A stretch of 58,280 nt of DNA, from the NCBI GenBank assembly GCA_017114885.1, contig WNLJ01000032.1:1-58280 (forward strand), read 5' to 3'. The stretch is from Neisseriaceae bacterium PsAf (GTDB lineage: Bacteria; Pseudomonadota; Gammaproteobacteria; Burkholderiales; Neisseriaceae). Under the pieces are notes generated by a model. It ran no database searches. It worked only from the letters and a program-made list of their open reading frames with translations, and was not told the DNA's origin. A program made the position numbers and the translations under genes. Positions 19,276 to 29,323 of the stretch are shown piece by piece. Every line of letters starts with the position of its first letter. Position 1 is the stretch's first letter.

Positions 19276-19847
19276 ATGGCTAAATTATACTTTTATTACT
19301 CTACTATGAATGCGGGGAAATCAACGACTCTAATTCAATCTGCCTATAACTATCACGAACGAAATATGCAGACCTTAGTTTTCACTGCGGCTTTAGATGA
19401 TAGATACCAAAAAGGGAAAGTGGTTTCTCGAGTAGGAATTGAAATTCCCGCTTTATTATTTGATGAGAAGACTGATTTTTTATCATTACTTAAAGGAAGT
19501 AAAGAGAAAATTGATTGTGTATTAATAGATGAAGCTCAATTCTTAGAAAAAAACATGTTTACCAATTAAGTGAAATAGTTGATCAATTGTCTATTCCAGT
19601 TTTATGTTATGGGATACGTACCGACTTTCAAGGACAATTATTTGAAGGAAGTCAGTATTTACTGGCCTGGGCGGATGAACTACATGAACTAAAAACAGTC
19701 TGTCACTGTGGTAAAAAAGCGACCTTTGTTTTAAGAATTAGCTCTCAAAACAAAGTATTAACACAAGGAAATCAAGTAGAGATAGGGGGCAATGAAAAAT
19801 ATGTTTCTGTTTGTCGCCGACATTTTAAAGCCAAAAAAACTTTTTAA
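19276..19847 (+). pseudogene. tdk: Thymidine kinase, frameshifted in an A7 run
   Basis: Residues 1-94 are a normal type II thymidine kinase start: Walker A MNAGKST, and [11 protein letters not shown] at the Walker B/lasso region. At the A7 run (19546-19553 area) the frame fails and stops at 19567-19569. One more A would read [15 protein letters not shown] and join without a gap to the downstream segment, which carries CYGIRTDFQ, the zinc-type pair CHCGKKATF and VCRRHFK. The joined protein would be about 190 residues, normal for the family. The enzyme phosphorylates thymidine for salvage. An AGGA site precedes ATG 19276. It may be an inactive gene, a base-calling error in a homopolymer, or a gene rescued by slippage of RNA polymerase. 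Confidence 0.9.
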
Positions 19848-19850
19848 ATG

Positions 19851-21349
<1,499 letters not shown>

Positions 21350-21353
21350 AATT

Positions 21354-21722
21354 CTAAGAGACTTTGATATTGTTCTTTTCAGGTTTTTCATCCCCCCAAA
21401 GGGTTTCTATATCATAGAATTCCCTGATATTAGGTTGCATGGTATGTATAATAAGTTCTCCAGCGTCGACTAAAACCCATTCGTTATTTTGTAAGCCTTC
21501 CACACTTAAGATTTCATATCCAGAAGATTTTAACTCTTCTTCTACACTGCGCGCGAGTGCTCTTACTTGCCGTGAGCTATCCCCTGTAGCTACAATAATA
21601 CGTGAAAAAAGAGTTGTATGCTCAGTGACATCTAACACCACGATATCTTTTGCTTTGACATCTTCTAAAGCATTAACAGCGATGTTTACCATGTCATTAA
21701 GACGTTCTTCGTTTGTGGTCAT
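21354..21722 (-). CDS. rsfS: Ribosomal silencing factor RsfS
   Basis: A 122-residue Iojap/RsfS-family protein that binds ribosomal protein L14 and blocks subunit joining under starvation. Typical segments are ALEDVKAKDIVVLDV, FSRIIVATGDSSRQVRALA, GLQNNEWVLVDAGELIIHTM and YDIETLWG. Two ATGs are possible: 21740, overlapping the nadD stop as TAATG, and 21722, which has AAAGGT at a good distance and matches the family start. I prefer 21722. It lies between nadD and rlmH. Confidence 0.93.
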   Translation of the reverse strand: MTTNEERLNDMVNIAVNALEDVKAKDIVVLDVTEHTTLFSRIIVATGDSSRQVRALARSVEEELKSSGYEILSVEGLQNNEWVLVDAGELIIHTMQPNIREFYDIETLWGDEKPEKNNIKVS

Positions 21723-21739
21723 TAATTTATTACCTTTCA

Positions 21740-22342
21740 TTAAGTATATAATTGATTTTCTTGTATATATTTTGCAACTTCTTTGGGTATCCAGTCAGGA
21801 TTAAGTGTGCCATTTTTAATATTTTTTCTAATCTCGGTAGAACTAATAGGACAATTCGGAAAATTTAAAATTTTGATATTAGCCGGAGGTGTGAATAAGC
21901 TATTTTGTTGTATAACATCTTCTTCTGTATTTGGTTCCCTTAACGCAATAGCGAATGAAGTCATTTGAATTAGACTTTCATAACGATACCAACTATTTAA
22001 TTCTAAAAAAGAATCACTACCTAACAGCCACCATAATTTACTTTTAGGGTAGATTGATTGAATAGTTATAATAGTGTCGTAGGTATATGTGTTGCCATTT
22101 CTTTTAATATCAACATCTGAAATTTCTACTTTAGGATAGTCTTTAAAAGCGAGTTGACACATATTGTAACGATGACTGTCTTTGATATCTTTATTATTAT
22201 CTGTTTTATGATAAGAGTAACCAGATGGAATCACAATAAGTAAATCTAGTTCTAATTCATTGATAAACGCTTCAGCCATTAACAAGTGACAATTATGAAT
22301 AGGATTAAAAGTACCTCCAAATAAGCCAATACGCTGTTTCAA
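21740..22342 (-). CDS. nadD: Nicotinate-nucleotide adenylyltransferase
   Basis: A 200-residue enzyme adenylating nicotinate mononucleotide in NAD synthesis. The nucleotidyltransferase motif GLFGGTFNPIHNCHL is at residues 6-20, and the ISSTEIRK motif (here CPISSTEIRKNI) near residue 170. The start codon is TTG: no in-frame ATG occurs before the catalytic motif, and GAGGA lies about 10 bases upstream, partly within the end of the carbonic anhydrase gene. Its stop overlaps a possible rsfS start, so translation is probably coupled. Confidence 0.93.
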   Translation of the reverse strand: MKQRIGLFGGTFNPIHNCHLLMAEAFINELELDLLIVIPSGYSYHKTDNNKDIKDSHRYNMCQLAFKDYPKVEISDVDIKRNGNTYTYDTIITIQSIYPKSKLWWLLGSDSFLELNSWYRYESLIQMTSFAIALREPNTEEDVIQQNSLFTPPANIKILNFPNCPISSTEIRKNIKNGTLNPDWIPKEVAKYIQENQLYT

Positions 22343-22344
22343 AT

Positions 22345-22905
22345 TTACAAATCCTCTTTTATGACTGTGAGTTGACCGGTGGAAGGATGGATTACTAAAC
22401 CATGTACTTTTATATGATTGGGCATTAAAGGGTGATTTTTAATCATGTTAGTGGTATGGATAACACTATCTTCAACAGAGTCAAAGCCTTCTAAGCAAGT
22501 GTCTAAATCTATACCTGAATTTTTAATCACATCTATCGTTTCTTGTTTAATGCCATTTTCTAATGCTTTTTCTAATATTTTTTCAGCTTTCATGCCTTTT
22601 GCACCACAATCATGGTGAGCGACCACCATAATTTCATATACATGGAGTTCGTAAACAGCAATTAACAAACTACTCATCACAGAACCCCACGGATGCAGTA
22701 CTAACGCCCCTGCATTCTTAATAAGTTTCGCGTCACCATTTTTAATACCCATAGCATTAGGTAACAGTTCAGTCATTCTTGCATCCATACAACTTAGAAT
22801 AGCAAGATTCCTATTAGGATATTTATCTGTAAAAAAATTAGAATAGCTTCCTGAAATCACAAACTGATGATTGTGCTCTATAATTTCAGACAATAAATTA
22901 GACAT
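22345..22905 (-). CDS. Beta-class carbonic anhydrase
   Basis: A 186-residue zinc enzyme interconverting CO2 and bicarbonate. Zinc-site signatures are SCMDAR (Cys, and the Asp-Arg dyad) and HHDCG (His and Cys). KNAGALVLHPWGSVMSSLL is a conserved structural segment. I place the start at ATG 22905 with GCGGAA before it; an ATG four codons upstream is the alternative. It is the first gene of the leftward nadD-rsfS-rlmH-hemB run, two bases before nadD. Confidence 0.9.
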   Translation of the reverse strand: MSNLLSEIIEHNHQFVISGSYSNFFTDKYPNRNLAILSCMDARMTELLPNAMGIKNGDAKLIKNAGALVLHPWGSVMSSLLIAVYELHVYEIMVVAHHDCGAKGMKAEKILEKALENGIKQETIDVIKNSGIDLDTCLEGFDSVEDSVIHTTNMIKNHPLMPNHIKVHGLVIHPSTGQLTVIKEDL

Positions 22906-23531
22906 ATAATTCCGCATTTAAGATATTGTTCATTCTAGGATTATACTCAAATGGAATTTACAAAGGAAGTAGAGATTAATAATTAAAATCCTTTTGTATT
23001 ATTTCTTATTTACACCTAAAGTGTATTTTAAAAACAACATATACTTTTTAGAGAAGTATATTCATTGCGCGTTTTTTTTTTTAATTAATTATATGACTTT
23101 AAATATTTTTTTATTGATTTTTAGCAAAAATATGTTTTTTAAATGTGTGCTAGATGGAATGATACTTCTTTTTTAAATTAGAGAGAAATCCCATATTTAA
23201 TGATCTAGAAAACTATTGTGCTACTATAGGTAGACGTCTTGAGAGTAGGAAGTTTTGTTGGGACGGACTTGGAGAAGCAGAGCTGATAGACTAGACTCGT
23301 TGATATAAAAGTTTAGCTGAGCTTTGAAGTTATTTTCTGGTCATATTGTTGTTATTTTAATACAGAAAGTGTTTGAATGATGTTGATATGTTGTTTAAAA
23401 CGCACTTAGATGGAAAAACTGTGTTAGAGTGGTGACCATAGAGTAATTTTTTAAAGAATAGGGCTTTGATTTGCTTAGAGTGTATCGGAGCCAAATTATA
23501 AAGAACTAAATCAAATATGGAGTGGTAGATT
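22906..23531. other. Intergenic stretch of about 620 bases before the porin gene
   Basis: No gene is supported here. Bases 22980-23180 are extremely A+T rich with T-runs, as expected for a curved promoter region. Bases 23205-23310 are distinctly richer in G+C (GACGTCTTGAGAGTAGG, GGGACGGACTTGGAG) and carry no open frame of note, which in this A+T rich genome could mark a structured RNA or a long porin leader. I could not assign it to a known RNA family. Short frames on both strands look like chance. Confidence 0.5.
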
Positions 23532-24698
23532 ATGAAAAAAACATTAATTGCTTTAGCTTTGTCAACAGTGCCTTTGGCAGCGATTGCAGATGTAACATTG
23601 TATGGTGAAATCAAAGGTGGTTTAGAATATACCAAGGTTAATCATGTTGATAATACTATAACCAATGTAAATGACTGGGGTTCATTTATTGGTTTTAAAG
23701 GTGAAGAGGATTTGGGAAATGGCTTGAAAGCTATTTGGCAGATTGAACAATCAGTTTCTTTGGCTAATAAGTCTAATGGTCATTGGGCTAACCGTGACAG
23801 TTTTATTGGCTTAGCTGGTAGCTTTGGTACATTGCGTGCTGGTTACTTGTCTGATACATTTAAATCTAATATGGAAACATTAGATCCTTGGAAAGGTAAT
23901 GGAGTTAGAACATTAGGAAGTTTTACTCGCTATGGTGATCGTTATACAGGTGTTCGTTATGACTCTCCTAATTGGTCTGGGTTGTATTTTAATGTATTGT
24001 ACTCTCCAGAAGATAATCAGCGTTACAACCAAGTTCGTGGTGGTTTGTCTGACTTGGTAAAAGAATCTTTGGGAAATAATAACAATGGATTTGAAGGTTT
24101 AGTACCTGTTATTAATGGCGTAACTCACTACCAAGATGTTTTAGCTGTTGGTTTGGGGTATGAGAATTATGGTTGGTTTGTCAACTATGGTTATAAAAAT
24201 ATTCGTAATACAGCTAATGCCGTTGGCCAAGATGGTAAGTTAAATGGTGAGGTTCATGGTTTGGATTTTGGCTATGATAATGGTACTTGGATGGCTGGTT
24301 TGGGTTATAGAAATTCTAGAAATCTTATTGATAATAATCTTAATGGTCTTTTGGGTAATCAATGGGAGTCTAGTGAAGGTGCTTTAACTTTTGCTTATAA
24401 CTTTGGTAACATCGTACCTCGTATTTCATATGCTTACGGTGAAGAGAAGGAGCGTCATGTTAAGGATGCCTCTAAAAATAAATTTGATCAAATTATCGTA
24501 GGTGTTGATTATAATTTAAGTAAACGTACGGCTGTTTTGGCTAGCTTGGGATATTGGTCTAATAAACCTAAATCTTGGGTTGAAATCAGAGACCAAACTA
24601 CTGATCATTTCAGAAGTGATTCTGATAAGAAATATGAACGTGATGAAGAAAGACAAGAAGCTTACTCATTCGGTTTGGGTTTACGTCACAAGTTCTAA
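23532..24698 (+). CDS. Outer membrane porin (Neisseria PorB-like, Gram-negative porin family)
   Basis: A 388-residue trimeric general porin. A signal peptide (MKKTLIALALSTVPLAAIA) is followed by DVTLYGEIKGGLEY, the standard start of betaproteobacterial porins. FIGFKGEEDLGNGLKAIWQIEQ and NRDSFIGLAGSFGTLRAGYLSD are strand and L3-loop regions of the family. The chain ends GLGLRHKF, the terminal Phe needed for assembly by the BAM complex. Codons for alternating hydrophobic strands run through the length, fitting a 16-strand barrel. It is preceded by a long non-coding leader region and ends in a strong terminator, consistent with a highly expressed single-gene unit. Confidence 0.94.
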   Translation: MKKTLIALALSTVPLAAIADVTLYGEIKGGLEYTKVNHVDNTITNVNDWGSFIGFKGEEDLGNGLKAIWQIEQSVSLANKSNGHWANRDSFIGLAGSFGTLRAGYLSDTFKSNMETLDPWKGNGVRTLGSFTRYGDRYTGVRYDSPNWSGLYFNVLYSPEDNQRYNQVRGGLSDLVKESLGNNNNGFEGLVPVINGVTHYQDVLAVGLGYENYGWFVNYGYKNIRNTANAVGQDGKLNGEVHGLDFGYDNGTWMAGLGYRNSRNLIDNNLNGLLGNQWESSEGALTFAYNFGNIVPRISYAYGEEKERHVKDASKNKFDQIIVGVDYNLSKRTAVLASLGYWSNKPKSWVEIRDQTTDHFRSDSDKKYERDEERQEAYSFGLGLRHKF

Positions 24699-24719
24699 TT
24701 TAATCTGTAGTAATTTAAT

Positions 24720-24754
24720 AAAAAAGAGAGTTGTTAATAACTCTCTTTTTTTTG
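24720..24754 (+). terminator. Terminator after the porin gene
   Basis: A GAGAGTT / AACTCTC stem extended by A6 and T8 flanks around a 6-base loop, 20 bases after the porin stop. Confidence 0.9.
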
Positions 24755-24760
24755 TTTTTT

Positions 24761-24798
24761 AACTAATATAAAAATATTTAACTAATATAAAAATATAA
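24761..24798. repeat. Two tandem copies of a 19-bp A+T-rich unit
   Basis: AACTAATATAAAAATATTT (24761-24779) is repeated from 24780 with changes only in its last bases. It lies in the porin-pilF gap. It may be a replication-slippage product or an A-tract upstream element. Confidence 0.6.
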
Positions 24799-24911
24799 AT
24801 ATTACATATTTTTTATATTGGTTTATTTTGGTGATATTTGTCGCTAGAATATCATTGAAATAACGTATAATTATGTGGTTCGATTTAATAATTTTTGGGG
24901 AATATAGATAG

Positions 24912-26603
24912 ATGAGCTTAGGGTTGTTAAATATATTAAAAAGAAATAATTATATTTCTGATGAAAAATATAATCTGGTCTTGAATGCATATGAATTTGA
25001 TATGCAGGGGATGAGAGATGAAGCCAGCAGTGTTATTTCTTATTTGTTTGATTTTGATGTTATTTCACCCCAAAATTTAGCTAAAATTTTATCAGAAATT
25101 TATGGGTATCCTGTTTTTGATTTATCAGTTTATGATACACATTATTATGTTACTGGGTTTGCTTCAGAAGAAGATTTATATGATTATAGAGTGTTGCCTA
25201 TTTTTAAGAGAGGGAACACGTTATTTTTAGCAGTTTCAGACCCCACTTTGGAATCAGCTTATAGGAAGTTATTTTTTAATAGTGGACTCACTCTTGAGTA
25301 TGTTTTAGTAGAAGATGATATTTTAAGTTCTGTATTTGATATTGTTAGACGGGAATCTACAAGCATGTTTGAAGAACTGCAAAAAGATGAAATTTTTAAT
25401 CCTGTCAAAATGATGAATGATGATGGGACCAGTGAGGATGGTCCTATTGCTAAGTTTATTAATAAGATTATTTATGATGCTGTCACCAGCAGAGCCTCCG
25501 ATATTCATTTTGAATTTTATGAATATTACGCACGTATTCGTTTTAGAATGGATGGCGTATTAAAAGAAATTGTTCAACCCCCCTTAGTGACTAAAGATAA
25601 AATAGCTTCCAGAATTAAGGTGATGTCGAAGCTTGATATTTCAGAAAAAAGAATTCCTCAAGATGGGAGTATGAAATTAAAAATTAACCGTAAGAAAACG
25701 ATTGATTTTCGTGTTAGTACTCTACCGACTTTATTTGGAGAAAAAATTGTTATTCGTATTTTAGATAATACAGTTGGTTTTATTGAATTGAAAGATTTAG
25801 GCATGAGTGAGCACGAACAGAATGTCTTGTTAGAGGCAATTCACCGACCTTATGGGATGATTTTGGTAACAGGTCCTACAGGTTCTGGTAAAACGGTAAC
25901 ACTGTACAATTGTTTGAATATCTTAAATACACCTGAAGTGAATATTTCGACCGTTGAAGATCCTGTAGAGATTAATCTGCCAGGTGCTAATCAAGTAAGT
26001 ATGAATGAAAAACAAGGATTAGATTTTGCCAGAGCACTTAGGTCATTTTTACGCCAGGACCCAGATATTATTATGGTGGGTGAGATTAGAGACTTGGAAA
26101 CTGCAGATATTGCATTAAAAGCATCACAGACAGGACACTTAGTATTTTCAACTTTACATACTAATAGTGCGCCCGCTTCATTAACTCGCTTAACCAACAT
26201 GGGCGTTCAGGCTTTTAACGTATCTAGTTCCGTATTGTTGATTATAGCCCAAAGGTTAGTTAGAAAACTTTGTCCAGATTGTAAGAAACCCATTAAAAGA
26301 ATGCCAGAAGAAATATTGTATAAGTTAAAATTTACGGCTGAAGACCTAAAAGGAGACTGGAAAATTTATGGTCCTGTTGGCTGTAAGAGTTGTAAAGGGA
26401 CAGGTTATAAAGGTAGGGTAGGTATCTTTGAAGTAATGCCTGTGTCAGAAAAAATACAGAAAGCAATTTTAGCTGGTAAAGGAGAGTCAGATCTTCTTGA
26501 TATTGCTTTGGATGAAGGTATGGTTACACTAAGACGATCAGGCTTAGAAAAAGTGAAACAAGGAATAACATCATTAGATGAAGTGACATCAATTACTAAT
26601 TAA
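24912..26603 (+). CDS. pilF: Type IV pilus assembly ATPase PilF (PilB family)
   Basis: A 563-residue cytoplasmic hexameric ATPase powering pilus extension. An N-terminal MshEN/GSPII_E domain (about 1-140) is followed by the secretion ATPase core with Walker A GPTGSGKT at 321-328, Asp box VEDPVEI, Walker B IIMVGEIRDLETADIA, and a His box STLHTNSAP. Four cysteines (CPDC near 455 and CKSC near 491) form the zinc site characteristic of PilB/GspE. It begins the operon pilF-pilG-pilD-coaE, with 23 bases before pilG. Confidence 0.96.
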   Translation: MSLGLLNILKRNNYISDEKYNLVLNAYEFDMQGMRDEASSVISYLFDFDVISPQNLAKILSEIYGYPVFDLSVYDTHYYVTGFASEEDLYDYRVLPIFKRGNTLFLAVSDPTLESAYRKLFFNSGLTLEYVLVEDDILSSVFDIVRRESTSMFEELQKDEIFNPVKMMNDDGTSEDGPIAKFINKIIYDAVTSRASDIHFEFYEYYARIRFRMDGVLKEIVQPPLVTKDKIASRIKVMSKLDISEKRIPQDGSMKLKINRKKTIDFRVSTLPTLFGEKIVIRILDNTVGFIELKDLGMSEHEQNVLLEAIHRPYGMILVTGPTGSGKTVTLYNCLNILNTPEVNISTVEDPVEINLPGANQVSMNEKQGLDFARALRSFLRQDPDIIMVGEIRDLETADIALKASQTGHLVFSTLHTNSAPASLTRLTNMGVQAFNVSSSVLLIIAQRLVRKLCPDCKKPIKRMPEEILYKLKFTAEDLKGDWKIYGPVGCKSCKGTGYKGRVGIFEVMPVSEKIQKAILAGKGESDLLDIALDEGMVTLRRSGLEKVKQGITSLDEVTSITN

Positions 26604-26626
26604 TCCGAAAATAGGTATGATCATTT

Positions 26627-27868
26627 ATGGTTCAGCAATCTCGTCAAAAACATAAATCTAAAAAAAATTCAAAATTAAAAACCTATGAGTTTGAAGGGGT
26701 AAATCAACTCACAAATGAAGAAGCAAGAGGTCAGGTTCAGGCAATTAATGAAAAAGAAGCTCGCCGTCAATTAATGTATAAAAATATTAAAATCAATAAA
26801 ATTAAGCAGGTTAGAAGATACAATAAGAGAATAAAATCTAAAGATATTACAGTCTTTACTAGACAACTTGCTTCAATGTTAAAAGCAGGACTAACAATAA
26901 CTCAGGCACTTAGTATTGTAGCGGGTGGGAATAGTAATGAAACTATGGCTATGATGGTGTTAGATATAAAAAATGAAATTGAACAAGGTTCATCATTTAC
27001 AAGTGCACTAGCAAAATATCCCAGATATTTTGATGGTCTGTACTTGGGTTTGATTCGTGCGGGAGAGTCTGGTGGTTTGTTGGATGATTCATTAGCGAGA
27101 ATAGCAACTCAAAGAGAAAAGAATGCTAAATTAATTAATAATGTTAGAAAAGCACTTATTTATCCTATGGTTGTTATATTGGTCGCTGTTGGAGTGGTAC
27201 TATTTATGTTAATTTGGATTTTGCCGATTTTTAAAGAATTCTATGATGATGCTGGAGCGACTTTGCCTTGGATAACTAGGGAGCTTCTTTCCTTGTCTGA
27301 TTTTTTGACAAGTTGGGGAGGGTTGTTTTTATTGGTTATTATTATTTTATCAATTGTCATTTTTGTTTGGTACTATAAGACGAATATGCCATTTAAAGAG
27401 AAAATAACACGAATGTTGTTGCAGACGCCACTTATTGGCTATATTATGCAACGTGCTGAAACATCAAGATGGGCAAGAACCTTTGCTGGTTTATACGGTT
27501 CGGGTGTACCTATGACAGAAACATTAGAACTAATTGGCAGTGGTTCGAAGAATATTATCTTTAAGAAGGCAACTCGCCAAATAGAGCAGCAAGTGAGTCA
27601 GGGGGAAAGTTTGGTTAGTAGCATACGTAGTATGGAAGAAATTTTTCCACCATTATTTATTCAATTAACAGAAGTAGGAGAGGAAGCGGGAACCTTAGAA
27701 GAAATGATGAATAACGCAGCTGATTATTTTGATGAAGAAGTGGATGTTAAGGTAGGTACTTTAGAATCGATTTTAGAACCTGCCATTATTGTAGTATTAG
27801 GAATTATTGTGGGGATTATTTTGATTGCTATCTATTTACCAATATTTAATTTGGCCTCTGCTTTGTAA
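26627..27868 (+). CDS. pilG: Type IV pilus inner-membrane platform protein PilG (PilC family)
   Basis: A 413-residue inner-membrane protein with two GspF domains (about 78-200 and 280-405), each beginning FTRQLASMLKAGL or ARTFAGLYGSGVP and containing LI(R/T)xGExxG-type motifs (LIRAGESGGLLDD, LTEVGEEAGTLEE). Three membrane segments lie near 180-205, 228-250 and 385-410. It transmits motion from the PilF and PilT ATPases to pilin insertion or removal. It lies between pilF and pilD as expected. Called PilG in Neisseria and PilC in Pseudomonas. Confidence 0.96.
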   Translation: MVQQSRQKHKSKKNSKLKTYEFEGVNQLTNEEARGQVQAINEKEARRQLMYKNIKINKIKQVRRYNKRIKSKDITVFTRQLASMLKAGLTITQALSIVAGGNSNETMAMMVLDIKNEIEQGSSFTSALAKYPRYFDGLYLGLIRAGESGGLLDDSLARIATQREKNAKLINNVRKALIYPMVVILVAVGVVLFMLIWILPIFKEFYDDAGATLPWITRELLSLSDFLTSWGGLFLLVIIILSIVIFVWYYKTNMPFKEKITRMLLQTPLIGYIMQRAETSRWARTFAGLYGSGVPMTETLELIGSGSKNIIFKKATRQIEQQVSQGESLVSSIRSMEEIFPPLFIQLTEVGEEAGTLEEMMNNAADYFDEEVDVKVGTLESILEPAIIVVLGIIVGIILIAIYLPIFNLASAL

Positions 27869-27876
27869 AGATAAAT

Positions 27877-28707
27877 ATGAGAGATATCTATTTATTCACA
27901 ATAGTTTTTTTTATTCTTGGTTTGATTGTAGGAAGTTTCTTAAATGTGGTTATTTATAGACTGCCTATTATGCTGGAAACCTATTGGAAGAACCAAGCGA
28001 AATTATTATTGGACTTGCCAGTAGAGAAAGAAGGGGAGAGTTTTAATCTTGCATTTCCTCAATCTCACTGCCCTGATTGTCATGCTAAAATTAAATTCTA
28101 TGAAAATATTCCTGTGATTAGTTACGTACTCCAGAGAGGGCGTTGTCGACATTGTGGTCATAAAATTAGCTTGCAATATCCAATTGTAGAATTGATGACA
28201 GGTGTTGTTTTTGCCCTGCTATATTATAAATTTGGTTTAAGTTATGCTTTATTAGGAGGGATAATATTTTCCTCTGTCCTTATTGTACTAATTGTTATTG
28301 ATTTTCAGACACAATTGTTACCAGATATTATTACAATCCCCTTGTTGTGGATTGGCTTATTATTTAATTTATTTTCAGTTTATGAAGTGAGTTTAGAATT
28401 GGCTGTTTTGGGAGCAGTGGTTGGGTATCTACTCTTTTGGATAATATTTCAAATATTTAAGTGCTTAACAGCAAAAGAAGGTATGGGTTATGGTGATTTC
28501 AAATTATTTTCAGCAATTAGTGCTTGGCTAGGGCTGCTAAATTTGCCGATTTTATTGCTATTAGCATCTATTAGTGGTCTAATTTTTGCAGTTATATTTA
28601 GGGTCAAAAAAAATCAAGCCATGCCTTTTGGTCCTGCTATTGCAGTTTCTGGTTTGATTCTATTTATTTTTTATCCAGAAATTTCTGCTTTTTTAAATAT
28701 TAATTAA
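27877..28707 (+). CDS. pilD: Prepilin peptidase / N-methyltransferase PilD
   Basis: A 276-residue inner-membrane aspartic peptidase that cleaves prepilin leaders and methylates the new N-terminus. The N-terminal DiS_P_DiS domain holds two Cys pairs (CPDC, CRHC) with GSFLNVVIYRLP before and KISLQYPIVELMTG after. The catalytic aspartates are in VIDFQTQLLPD and MGYGDFKL. About seven membrane helices are present. The gene starts eight bases after pilG and its stop abuts the coaE start codon. Confidence 0.96.
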   Translation: MRDIYLFTIVFFILGLIVGSFLNVVIYRLPIMLETYWKNQAKLLLDLPVEKEGESFNLAFPQSHCPDCHAKIKFYENIPVISYVLQRGRCRHCGHKISLQYPIVELMTGVVFALLYYKFGLSYALLGGIIFSSVLIVLIVIDFQTQLLPDIITIPLLWIGLLFNLFSVYEVSLELAVLGAVVGYLLFWIIFQIFKCLTAKEGMGYGDFKLFSAISAWLGLLNLPILLLLASISGLIFAVIFRVKKNQAMPFGPAIAVSGLILFIFYPEISAFLNIN

Positions 28708-29319
28708 ATGATAAAAATCATGACACATTGGGTATTAATTACAGGTGGTATCGGAAGTGGTAAAACCACAGTAACTGATTTATTTCAAGAACAAGGGGTT
28801 CCTGTCATAGATACAGATGTTATTTCTCGGGAATTAACCCAAGCTAATGGTTTAGCCATTCCTGAAATTAAAGCATCTTTCGGGAGTGATTCGATCAACT
28901 CTAAGAATGCTTTAGATAGAGATTGGATGAGAAATACAATCTTTCAAGATCCTATTGCTAAAGATAAATTGGAAAGTATTTTACATCCTATAATTTTTAA
29001 TCAAACGATTAAAATACAAAACAAAATAGACGATATTTATGGACTGGTTGTGGTACCAGTGTTTTCTAAAGACAGTATTTATAACAATATTACCGAACGA
29101 ATATTGGTAGTAGATGTGAATAAGCAAACCCAGATACAAAGAGTGAAAGATAGAGATCATTTAACCCAAGAAGAAGCGGAGAGAATTATTGATTCTCAGC
29201 TATCTAGGGAAGATAGATTAGCATTGGCAGATGATGTTATAGTAAACAATCAAGATGAACACCATTTACAAAAACAAGTTTTGGAAATGCATCAATATTA
29301 TTTAAATTTATTTTCTTAG
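28708..29319 (+). CDS. coaE: Dephospho-CoA kinase
   Basis: A 203-residue kinase for the last step of coenzyme A synthesis. P-loop GGIGSGKTT is at about residues 13-21, the substrate region VIDTDVISRELT follows, and LVVVPVF and RVKDRD form the CoA-binding and lid regions. Translation may start at ATG 28708, directly after the pilD stop, or at ATG 28720 (MTHWVLITGG); the latter is nearer the family start. It ends the pil operon and converges on the THUMP methyltransferase gene. Confidence 0.93.
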   Translation: MIKIMTHWVLITGGIGSGKTTVTDLFQEQGVPVIDTDVISRELTQANGLAIPEIKASFGSDSINSKNALDRDWMRNTIFQDPIAKDKLESILHPIIFNQTIKIQNKIDDIYGLVVVPVFSKDSIYNNITERILVVDVNKQTQIQRVKDRDHLTQEEAERIIDSQLSREDRLALADDVIVNNQDEHHLQKQVLEMHQYYLNLFS

Positions 29320-29323
29320 AGAT

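Noticed and set aside
22994-23176. A 60-codon hydrophobic plus-strand open frame
   Set aside because: Composition is that of random A+T-rich DNA (Phe, Leu, Ile, Tyr only) with no ribosome binding site.
23357-23635. A 92-codon minus-strand open frame across the porin start
   Set aside because: It has no ribosome binding site or recognisable domain and runs antisense into the porin signal peptide.
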